This document shows, one piece after another, positions 25,401-37,400 of a DNA stretch of 64,000 bases. The stretch covers positions 182,040,386 through 182,104,385 of the forward strand of contig OY754327.1 in NCBI GenBank assembly GCA_963573305.1. The letters run 5' to 3'. The notes beneath the pieces were generated by a model. That model was not told the origin of the DNA, did not search any database, and saw only the letters and a list, made by a program, of their open reading frames with translations. How positions within the stretch are numbered: the stretch's first letter is position 1; the number at the start of each line of letters is the position of its first letter. The translations under genes and the position numbers were made by a program. This DNA is from Pyrrhosoma nymphula. Its lineage: Eukaryota; Arthropoda; Insecta; Odonata; Coenagrionidae.

Positions 25401-28400
25401 AATTTTAAACATAAGTTTCAAAGCAATACTTCCAGGAGACAGATGCTCTGTTGATAAGAAAATGATACCTTATTACGGCAGGCACGGATCCAAACAATTC
25501 ATATGTGGGAAGCCTATAAGGTTTGGATTCAAATTATGGACTACAGATGATCTCTTTAGATATGTTTTTCATGCAGAGGCTTATGCTGGATCTCACATAC
25601 TCCTACCGAAAATGAACCTATGTGGATGCGGATGTTGTCCTGGGGTTGTCCTGGGTTTGGATTACGTCAGGTAACGAAGGTTTATTTTGAAAATATTTTC
25701 ATTTCTGAAAAGCTGCTTACATGCTTACATGAAAAGGGCTTAGGAGGAACAGCAACTCTTCGAGAAAACAGGGTGAAAAGTATCTATCAACTGACCGAAA
25801 AAATCTTTTCAACAAGAGGAAGAGGGGTGACTTTGAATATGTGTCGAATGGCTCATTGCTCATAGCGAGATGAAATGACAATGCTGTGGTCACTGCAATG
25901 ACTAACTGCACTTCTGAAATGGGGACAAAGCAGGTGAAGAGATCTATATTTTTCCATTGAAAAAAAGAGAATATATCTTCGAATGCCAACCATATCAGAG
26001 AATATAATGAGAAAATGGGTGGCGTGGACTTGCACGATAAATTTGTTGCCAAGTACCACACAAATGTAAGGACCAAAAAGAGGTGGTGTGCATTTTTTGC
26101 TTGGGGAATGGATGCATCGTGCACTCAGGGATGACTGTTGTACCGAAAATTGGGGCACAATATACCTCTACTACAGTTTTGGAGGGAAATAGTGACATAT
26201 ATTTGGGAATTATAGTGCCAAGGAAAGAAGGTCTCATTCACGTGATCCCATGGAAGACCTTCGCAGGACAAAACAGATTACATCATTTTTCGTGGAGAAA
26301 CGAAGTATAGGAGATGTAAGGTGTGTGGAAACCGAACGATATATCTATGTAAAAAGTACCAGAAGGCCCTTCATCCTGAGTGTTTCGAGGCATTTCATTG
26401 TTGAAATTCACAATAATTTTTTTTAATTAAAAAAAAACATGTTTAATTTGAAGCAAAATATAAAATACTATAAATGAAAGTCAGTACTTCACTATTTTCA
26501 TTTATCATCCATTACTCATCCTGTTTTAAAAGCTTTCGATATATAATTTTTAATAATTCATGTATAATAGCATCATTTATCACGGTAAACGAAAAGACAC
26601 GGCCACTGCCCATTGGCAACTTAAGTTGCCAGCAAAAAAAACATTGTTCCACTTGCAAAATATTTTTTAAATTATTTTTCCCGATATAAGGTACCATTGG
26701 AGAGAAACATACTAAAATTTGATGAAAATTGTAAAAAAAATTTTCTCTGGGCATAAATGGGTTAATACAGTATGGTTCTATTTTCTCATAATTTGTAGCA
26801 TTAAAACTAGAATTATAGGGAAAATTTTGATTAATACCATAAGACTGAACTTATTGTGACTCTGTCCAAAATTATGTCAGTAGCGTATCAACACAGCAGT
26901 GTCACTGTATGCCTAATTGCTGGTAGGCAGAGCCAGGCACAGCTGCATGATCAAGAATTCAATATAAATATTGGTTTTGCATACAGTTGATTCTTATTCT
27001 CTTTATATTTATACTCTTAAGTGTTTTAGAGTCTCAAGATATAACTTTTCGTATATTGGTCTATGATGGAACTTTTTACCACATAAAGTAAAAATTGACC
27101 AACAACAGCATCTGCAATTTTGTATAAAAAAGTGCAAGTATCACTAAAAACAAACAAATTATGGTGATGTAGTGCCAATAAATTGCTTTGTAAAATGAAA
27201 AATGTTTGTATTCCACAGATGATCTCACTTAAGTTCTGCGTTTCCAAAAATAAATGATAGACATAGTTCAATTTTGAGCCGTTGCTATTTGTTAATGAGT
27301 GAGAACTATGTACAATGACTTGCATCATAAAAGGCAGCACATAAATTAGAAGGACCATGCAAAGTTTTAACTTCCACCCTGAGAAAAAGTATCTTTGGCC
27401 AACTTTTTTAGATTTCAGCCTACGGTGTGCTGAGTCAAAATTTAGGTGGAACAAAATTAAATAGTGTGATTTTGGAGTGCACAAGGCAAAGTGAATCCCA
27501 CCCACAAAGTGAAAGGCAGCAATGCAGCGAATCAATTTAATTTTGTTCCAATCATAGTTTTCTGAATCCCACCTCTCAGGTCAAGTGGCTAATGGTGCCA
27601 AATAATGTCCGCCAAGTATTATTAAGTATTATAAAACTTATTAATGATACAGAACATTATCCTATGCTATTTTCATGAAGTATGAAGAATAATATACTAA
27701 GGGTATGAAGTATGCAGTGCTATATTTCAATGGTGCAGTTGCAAACGTTATTTTTCCCTTTTAGCTACTACCAGCTTATGTAAAAGGAGAAGCTAACCTT
27801 CATTAATGAAAAGTTAGAATTTGCCTACATGAATTACATTTTCATTTAGGATTACAAGTCTTGTCCATCTACCACAACAATCTTATCTCTGTTTTAAACG
27901 ATTAGAATTGGCTCTCTTGGGGACGAGTCCTGCATGAAATTCACTTCTGTGTATCGCGTTTGCAAGCCCGGCCAGTACTTGCTGAATTTTACCATAAAAA
28001 TAAAACATAAGTAGGTAAATCAATTAATAGGCATTATCTTTTTGTAACAAGTCAATCATATTGAACAAGAAAATTGTTTCAGGAAATAATTTTTGATGAT
28101 ATGGTAGCAATGCCATCTCTGGACCTCTTAATAAACCACTCGCATTACACACTGCCTGCGCGAATTATGTGTGGGGGTCTACTGTAGCTCTAGTAATTAT
28201 CTGGAAGCAGTCATTTTGAGACTATCTGGAAGTTAGTTATGCTTAACTTCAAATTCTCTCCTGTTTACTTTATTGAAAAGTGTTTTTCAATGGGTCCTTA
28301 ACAAGCCAAAATGCTCTTCTATCATATATGTACTACATATCTAATTTTTTCCTGCTTGCAGCTGAAATTGTTGGAATGGCTCAGCAGGCTCTCACTGACA

Positions 28401-31400
28401 CCCAGTTTGGTGCAAGAACAAGAAAAGGAATGTTCCGAACTGTATCCCAGCTGTACAAGGAACAACTGGCCAAGTTGATGGTCACATTAAGGAATACGAA
28501 TCCCAATTTTGTGAGATGTATAATTCCAAATCATGAGAAGAGGGCTGGAAAAATTGATGCTCCTTTGGTGTTGGATCAGCTTCGCTGTAATGGTGTTTTG
28601 GAGGGTATTAGAATTTGCCGTCAAGGTTTCCCGAACCGGACACCATTCCAAGAGTTTAGGCAAAGGTACCAAAATTTTTACAATGAGCTAATGATTTGCA
28701 GTAGTTGAGGAATAGTTTTTTAAGTATCAATTTGAGAACATCAAAAACAGCTGAATGATAATAATGTCTATGTGGTTTTGTTAAAACTAGTTCTAGTAGA
28801 AAGCATTTATTGAGCTGAGTGGATTTTCCTTTTTTACTGTTATCTTCATTTTTCTCATGCTTAACTGGAATTTATATTTATTGCACATTTTATTTTAAGA
28901 GTCAGCCACTGAACTTGGAAATAAAAACCAAAAAGAATTTTTTATACAGAAAATTAGCTTTCTTCATTGTACATTTTTTATGTCATTCTTATTTCAGATA
29001 TGAGCTTCTCACTCCAAATGTTATTCCCAAAGGATTTATGGATGGAAAGAAAGCTTGTGAAAAGATGGTAAGGAGTTCATCATTTTAATTTTGGCTTTCA
29101 TTCGATTTCATGTATGATTTTTATATTGACATGGGTGTCTATTTTTAACTCCATGACTTTCTCTTTTATATCCTTTTCTAGATAATGGCTCTAGAGCTTG
29201 ATCCCAATCTGTACAGAGTGGGGCAGTCAAAGATATTTTTCAGAGCTGGAGTTCTTGCCCATCTGGAAGAAGAACGAGACTACAAAATCACGGATTTAAT
29301 TGTCAATTTCCAGGCATTCTGTCGAGGATTTCTTGCTCGGAGGTTAGTTGGCATAGTTTTGCATACATTTTGTCTCTTTTATGGAACAAGGGTGTGGTAA
29401 GGTTAGTTCAGGTTGATTCAGATTAATGGAATGTTACTCTGTAGTTATCAAGAAGGCAAGAAACTTGCTGTTGAAGAGAGCTGTATAATTAAGTTAATTT
29501 TTGTGGGTGGGAACTGCTGAAATGAGAGTAGTCAATGTGTTGGTATCTACTGCTACCTAGTTTCATAAGATTCTCCAGGCCATTATAATAAGGGTGAATT
29601 AGCATGCCAAAATAAAATTATAAACACTACTTATATGCATTGACTCAAAGGCAACTAAGTAGCAAAATTATAAATTATGGTGACAGCAGTAGCGTCACCA
29701 ATTGAGGTTTTTATATGATAAAATAGAACTGTCCTCTGGAGTAAGGGTTTGTTTATTCCCACATTATTGCTATTTTACCCCTTAGTTATTATATTTCATG
29801 AATGAGCAGACAGTCTAATCTGACATAAGCTTTTAAGAGACTCATGTGTTTTTCCCGAAAACGTTCATCCTTGAAACTAATTGTTTTATTATTAAACTTA
29901 TAGGAATTATCAGAAGCGCCTACAACAGCTTAATGCCATTCGTATTATTCAACGTAACTGTGCTGCCTACCTCAAACTCCGTAATTGGCAGTGGTGGCGT
30001 TTGTACACTAAAGTGAAACCATTGCTTCAGGTATCTATATTGGACATGTGTGAATAGAATTGTGCTAGTCTATATTTCACTGGTAGTGAATTTTTATTTC
30101 ATTTTTGTTGTTTTTCTACTTAACTACAGGTTACAAAGCAGGAAGAGAAGTTGGTCCAAAAGGAGGATGAATTGAAGCAAATTAGAGAAAAGCTAGATCT
30201 GCAAATGAAGAGTAGTAAGGAATATGAAACCAAGTTCATGACAGTGAGTTGAATGTATTCTTACTAGTAAATAGAGCTTCCTGTTTTTTTTTAGTACATT
30301 TTAGTTTTTTTCTTCCATTTAGGGAAGACTGAAGTTCATAGGATATATTGTCAATGAAAAATTGTTGACCAGAAATATGTGCTTTTCCATTACTCTAAAT
30401 AATTTATCGATGAAGGAACAACAATACTAATGCTAATGGATGTTGACTTTTAAGGCACTGGAAGAGAAAAATATGCTTGCTGAGCAGTTGCAAGCTGAAA
30501 CAGAACTGTGTGCTGAAGCAGAAGAAATGCGTGCCCGACTTGCAGCTCGAAAACAAGAGCTTGAGGAAATTCTGCATGATATGGAAACAAGACTGGAGGA
30601 AGAGGAGGAGCGTTGCCAAACATATTTAAATGAGAAAAAGAAGCTGCAGTTGAATATACAGGTATGCTTCAAATCTCTAAAGTGAAAATGATACTTCTTA
30701 CAGTTGAGTGAAAGGCTTGTGATCCACAGAAAGAAATGAATTTTTGGTCTGCGTGAGTCCAGTTTGAAGAACTGTATCTTTGAATTATGAGTAAAAGTGA
30801 TAGGTTGCATCTTATGGTAGTATATTTTTGTTTGGCAATCTATCTTCCTCTGTCAAGTTTCTTGAAATTTCCCTGATGGATCCCTCCCCTTATTTTAGGT
30901 TGTTCTGTGCATTAGGTGCCTGCAAGCTTCCAACTAAGTTGTGTGTGTGATACCTTGATTTTTATACACCAAAATAATGTAACGAGGTTGGTTGGCAATA
31001 TAAGAAGCTTCTGCTGCCTAATGATATATTTTTGTCACCTAACATCCTCTGAAAGGAAGCTTGACCATCATTCAAGCTGACTGTTGAGCTAAAGTTGATG
31101 TAAATTGGGTGTCCTGTGTGACAATCAGTATTCATCAAAGATGGAAGAGAAATGAGTAGCTTTTATAGCTTTTTGTCACGAGATAAATAGAATTTAGAAA
31201 GATTTAGTCAATTTTGAAAATAGCTCTAATAAGCAACTGTATATTTATATATATTCTTCTATCTATTCTACTGTCTTCATATATCTTCCTCCTGTCATTT
31301 TATTTTGCATCTAACAATTTCCTTTTAAAGCTCTGATATGCTGGATCAATATTACTTTTAGGCAATTCATAGTGACTTTCATAGCATATTGGTAAGAGAT

Positions 31401-34400
31401 ATGTACACAATATTTTCTTTTCCTATTGCTGTTTTCATTTCTTCTGACCAGTTCAATTTATCATCCTTCCCAAAGTGTTGAAGCATGTGAAGTTATTTGA
31501 TTTGAATCAAAGGTAAACCCTTCAACCTTTCCATAGTCGACGTTGAATTATTCATCCAGAAGTCATATGAGGTGTTTCTTGTCTATTTGTGAATTTTTTT
31601 TCGATTTTCAACCCCAGAACAACTCATAGGTTTTGAAATGCATTTTATTGAAAATATGCACAGTTTTAGATAAATGTATTTCAAATTGTTTTTATTATGA
31701 TTGGATCATTCATTATGTTATTTAATCAATGATAGCTAAATTTGTAGTATTAAAAAAATTTTTTTTGGAGAAACATAGTTATATTATTCATTAAATCGTT
31801 TTTTTATTACGTTAAATACAGCTATTTTCTTCAAAAATCATAAAATAAAATTGTCTGAGAAGGATTTATTCACATAGTCTTATCTATCAAGGTATCTTTC
31901 TTAGCCAATCATTTTCATTGATTGTTGACTTATCAACAAAATTATTAATTTTGATACGGCAAAAATGCCCGTATGGCATAACTTTTCTAAGTAATGGTGT
32001 TTCTATCTCCTGATGTGAGCTCCAGTATTTTGGAAGTTTATTTTTCTTCACTAATTTTCTTAATTAATTAATTTCTTCGCTAATTAATATGAACTAAGAA
32101 AAATCACTTACTTTTTTTTAGGATCTGGAAGAACAGTTAGAGGAAGAAGAAGCTGGAAGGCAGAAATTACACTTGGAGAAAGTACAATGTGACGCGAAAA
32201 TTAAAAAACTGGAAGAAGATTTGGCTTTGAGTGATGACACCAACCAGAAAGTGAGCAGAACACATAACTTCCTTTCCGTTATTTTGCATTGCCTTTTGAG
32301 ACAATTTTAAATGGTAAAAAGAACTCCTTGGCATAACTATGGTGTTGTCATTTTCAGCTGCTCAAAGAGAAGAAGCTTTTGGATGAGCGTACCTCAGACC
32401 TCTCTCAGGCTCTCGCGGAGGAGGAAGAAAAGGCAAAACATTTATCAAAGTTAAAAGCAAAGCATGAGTCCACAATTGGGGAGCTAGAAGAAAGGTATGT
32501 ATATACTGTCCACTGTGGTTAAATCTGTATTTGTAGCTGATAGGTATGGTAATTGTTATTTTGTGCATCTTTCGTGCTGTTTGATACCACAAAGAGCTTA
32601 ACAGTGCTTAGGATTGAGTCCAAGCTTGAAAACTGAAAATAATAGCTGTATTACTGAAAAGGTAACTCAGAAGTTCTCCTAAGTAATTTAATTTGTGATG
32701 GTATTAGTCATTTCACCACTTTCTTTAAGTTCATTATAGTCAAGCTGAATACTGTATGTTGCAATATATAATATTTAAAAAATTAGGCTTAATGGAGTAT
32801 TTCTTTTCAATTTAACTTCCTATATATGTATTTTCAGCAAATTGTCTTAATTTTTTCTCCTCCCTTGTTATTTTCAATAGTGTAGTTATGATGTTTAAAA
32901 AATGATTTTGCCTTGTTGGAACACATTTTTCTGTTCTGAGAAGAAACCGCTAATATTATCCCAGATATCACTTTAATGTGTAAAAAAATATTTGGTCAGA
33001 TAAATAAAGGGAGAAACTTTTTGTCAGCAAGAAACAATTTTTTATATTAGTTGTTATGAAGAATGGCTGTAACAATTTAATCTAACATTGCTATTTTTTA
33101 TCTCAACATGATAGTGTACAAAATATATTATATTGCTCATGATAAATCTTGCTTTTTTGCTAACAAATGATATGGTTCAGACCATCTGCTTGATTTCTCT
33201 GCAGTCATGACTAGTGATGGTACATTCATTAATTTTTGCTAAGACTTTGGTTTAATCTCTTAATGCACCCGCAGGCTTCTGAAAGAACACCAGATGAGAC
33301 AGGAGATGGACCGAGGAAAGAGAAAAATGGAAACCGAACTTAATGACGTAAAAGAACAGCTCAATGAGCGCAAGTCTCAAGTAAGATCCTTTTTTTTATC
33401 ACTTTTCAGTGGATTTATTTTTTTCATTTTTTGGGCAATTTAACAAATTGAATGGATTTTTTAGGTGGAGGAACTTCAACTACAGCTGGGAAAGAGGGAG
33501 GAAGAGCTGACACAAGCCATGATGAAGATTGATGAAGAGGGTGCTGGAAAAGCTCAGTCACAAAAGGCCTTGAGGGAACTGGAGTCGCAGTTGGCTGAGG
33601 TTGGTGATTCAGTTAGCCATTTCTTTTGTTGAAAGAAAGATATCTCCCTCCTTGTGAGATGATTGGTTGCATAAGAAGAGTTGAGTGATGGCAATTTATG
33701 TGAATGACAATTGATAACTTTCATGTTGATGAAATGCATGATATTCATAGCTGATGCATTTCATCCTTTTTTAATTACATCTCCATAATCAGTGTAGAAA
33801 TATGATATTTGCTGTGAAATCTTTCCTATAAATACTTCACCTGCTCAAAGTTTCTTCCATAATTCAGTGAGTTCCTTAAATTTTGTGATTCAGTTTCTAT
33901 ATGCTTTTAGTATTTGCAATATTCACTTGTGCATTGGTGAATTTATTACCACATGTGACATTCCCATATTTTGACAAATTTTGGCAATTAGGACCAGTGT
34001 GTTGTAAAGACTAATGGTGGAAAATATAATTCAGTGAGTTCCTTAAATTTTGTGATTCAGTTTCTATATGCTTTTAGTATTTGCAATATTCACTTGTGCA
34101 TTGGTGAATTTATTACCACATGTGACATTCCCATATTTTGACAAATTTTGGCAATTAGGACCAGTGTGTTGTAAAGACTAATGGTGGAAAATATAATTTG
34201 TTTCCAAATTGTAATTGTAATTAATTTCCAGCTCCAAGAAGACCTGGATGCAGAGAAAGCAGCTCGAGGTAAGGCTGAAAAGCAAAAGCGAGATCTAAAT
34301 GAAGAACTGGAGGCCTTGAAGAATGAACTTCTTGACTCTCTTGACACAACTGCTGCTCAACAGGAATTACGAACCAAGCGTGAGCAGGTATGTGCTGTGA

Positions 34401-37400
34401 CTGACACTTTTCTAACTGCAACTGAAATGTTTTTTTGTGCATAACCTTGCAATTTTTACTCCTTTTCAATGAGCTGTGTGGAAAAAATTATTTATATTAA
34501 AAGATTTTGTTTGTGGGCTGAAAGTATTTCCTTTATGCTGAATTTATGTTTTGCACTGAAATACAATATTTGCTTTGGGCAAAGCATATTGAAACTGTAT
34601 TAAAACTTGTTATCAGTTTCATATTCATTCTTTGGCTCTTGCATACTTCTGGGAAATATTTGGATCCAAATAATATGTAGAAATAATAGCTCTTTAAAAT
34701 ATATTCATGTAAAGTTGAGATTATTCCACCATGAAAATCCATTTACCTTTTTCATTTATAACTGTGATGTATATTTGTCTTTCAGGAATTGGCTACGCTA
34801 AAGAAGACTCTTGAGGAAGATACAACAGTGCATGAATCACAGTTACAAGAAATGAGGCACAAACATGGCCAAGAATTGGCAGCCATTAATGAACAAATGG
34901 AATCAGTTAAAAAGGTGAAGGAAGATAATATTATAATCTTGTCTTGTCCACTTCAAAGGAAAAAACTTCTCTGGAGAAGGAAATGTAACTGTCATTCCTT
35001 GAATGATTTCTGTCATATATTGCTCATTTTTAAAAATATAACTCCTTCTCTCAGAAGGGCTTCTTTATAGACAGAAGGTGGTATTCAGGATTATAAAAGA
35101 CACTACCAGTGACATCAAGGAGGAAAAATTTTATGTACTAAATAAATTACTACTCATCAGAGAACTTGACTAATTTAGATGAATGGCATATAGCACTTAA
35201 TTATTAACGTTTGAACTGGGATTGTGCTTTTAATTCATTTCTATAACATTTAAGTCATTGCTGTCATCTATTGAACTTAGCATAGTTGTATTTTCATAAT
35301 GAAGGGTTTTCTTGCAACATCCTTTTTTCCATTTCTCTTCTTGTATCATTTCCATCATACATGTATCAAGTATCTGTATAACCTTTTATACTCACTCCAA
35401 TTTGATTTGCTCATACTTTTTTTCTTTTTCCCATCAGACCAAACTAGCATTGGAGAAGGCAAAGCAAGCACTGGAGGCAGAAACAGCTGATTTGGCTAAT
35501 GAATTGCGCTCTGTTGGTGCTGGTCGCCAGGAAAGTGAGCGTAGACGAAAGCAGGCTGAAGCTCAGCTGGCAGAGTCACTTGCCAAACTTAGTGATGCAG
35601 ATCGCACCCGTACTGAGCTGGCAGAGAAGGCGGCAAAACTTCAGGCGGAGGCTGATGCTGTGAATGCTCAGCTGGAAGGTGTAGAATTGAAGGCATCAGC
35701 GGCTGCCAAAGCAGCGGCGACAATGGAGACACAGCTCGGTGAAGTCCAGGTGAATTCCTCTTTCCTTGGTCATTATTTTATTCTCAAATATTCTTCACAC
35801 CAGGAATTCAAGTAATCTCTTATTGTAATGAAAATGCTTTTTTTTATCTTAAGTTAGAAATTTTGTGGCCTGAATGACTTCAATAATACTATTTATAATT
35901 AGTCTGTTTTATTTTTATTGTTCAATTTGATCTCACTGCTATTTAAAAGTTTATGCCCTTTTATCTGATGCAATGAAACATACACTACAGTGAGATTAAA
36001 GAAGGGTATAGTTATATATTTTCATGAAGCATATTCTGAAAAAGTCATACTTATTTGCATTTCACATAAAATCTAGTATTTATTTTATCACTGAATATCT
36101 TAGCCTTGGAGGAGGACTGAATAGAATAAAATTTTATTTATAAGTATTCTCTCTATGGTATATCTTCAATTGTGTCCTGTATTTCATTTCATTATTTTTT
36201 TTTCAGGGACAACTAGAGGAAGAGACGAGACAAAAATTAGCCCTTAGTTCCAAACTCAGACAATTGGAGAGTGAGAAGGAAGCTCTGCATGAGCAGTTAG
36301 AAGATGAAGAGGAGCAGAAGGCCAATCTGGAGAAACAGGTATCTGTCTAGAATTGATTTAAATATAGTTTACTAATCATCCTTAGAAGGACCAATTGATC
36401 AAAGCTGTGAGTTGTCTATTTTGCTTCATTTAGAAAGCAAAAAAAAATAGCCATTAGAATAAAATGGCTCTTGATTTCAAAATTCCTCAAGTATGTTTAT
36501 TAATCTTGTGTTCCGATTAGACTCATATAGTAGTATAAGTTTTCCTCAAAATTACTGGCTACATATTCATATTTAGCCTTTTTGATGTTATTCTGTTGAA
36601 TGCAACCTTCATGTACTAGTTTAACAAAGGCGCTGTTTTTTCTTCCAAGGTTGTGGCTCTAACTGTCCAGGCTGCCGAGGCTAAGAAGAAGGCAGAGGAA
36701 GAAGCTGAATTAGTTACTCAATTAGAAGAAGCGAAAAAGAGGATGACAAAGGTAATTTTTTTGATTCATGAACATTAATTATGAAAAATTCACTGGATGT
36801 GCTGTCAAATGTACGTTCAGTGGATAGTTATTTTATCCCAAATCACTGTGGGAGACATATTGTTAAAAAACTTTATGCTTTGAAATTTCATTTACTTTTT
36901 TTAATGAAGATTTTTTACCTTACAGGACATTGAATCACTCCAGAGGCAAACTGAAGAGTTGCAGGCTGCCAATGATAAATTGGACAAGTCAAAGAAAAAG
37001 GTGCAAGCAGAATTAGAAGATACAAACATCGAGTTAGAAGACCAGAGGGCGAAAGTGATGGAACTCGAGAAGAAGCAGCGAAACTTTGATAAAGTGTTAG
37101 CCGAGGAGAAGGTTAGGAGTAAATTAAGGCTTTTAATACTTGAGCTTTAAAGTAGGGAGAGAGCCACTTTTCTCATGGAATATTTTTTAAAGTTTCTCTT
37201 TTTAATTTTTTTAACCCTTTCAGAGCGGAATTACTTTTCAGATAGTGTTTATGTGGTCGGCAGAATAATAAAAGGGGCATTATTTACCATAACAAACTTA
37301 ACTCACGCTGTGAGTCATCCACCCCTGGAAAGCATAGATCCATGACTCACTCGTGTCTTCCGCACTGAAAGGGTTAAGGCATGATTGCATACTATTCTTT

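Larger units (their letters stand above)
23788..28184. mobile_element. Tigger/pogo-type element D, split by piggyBac
   Basis: The left end CTGTTGACCCTTGCTTATCT follows TA; the right end reads inverted as CAGTAGACCCCCACACATAA and is followed by TA. The shared pattern C[T/A]GT[T/A]GACCC and TA duplication fit Tigger elements. The right arm (about 27955-28184) has a second copy at 47385-47526. No transposase motif was found in the arms. Confidence 0.65.
23030..28361 (+). other. Intron 8 (5.3 kb), mostly a Tigger element with piggyBac inside
   Basis: 23788-28184 is the Tigger, 24086-26761 the piggyBac. A 169-codon minus-strand frame at 27026-27535 lies in the Tigger arm but shows no transposase motif. 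23030-23787 and 28185-28361 look plain. Confidence 0.8.

Noticed and set aside
27026..27535. 169-codon minus-strand frame in the Tigger arm
   Set aside because: No HTH or DDE motif and a composition (many F, H, L) that fits translated AT-rich non-coding DNA.
34915..35070. Read-through extension of exon 20
   Set aside because: The frame continues past the donor but loses the heptad pattern at once, and the next exon joins in phase at 34914.
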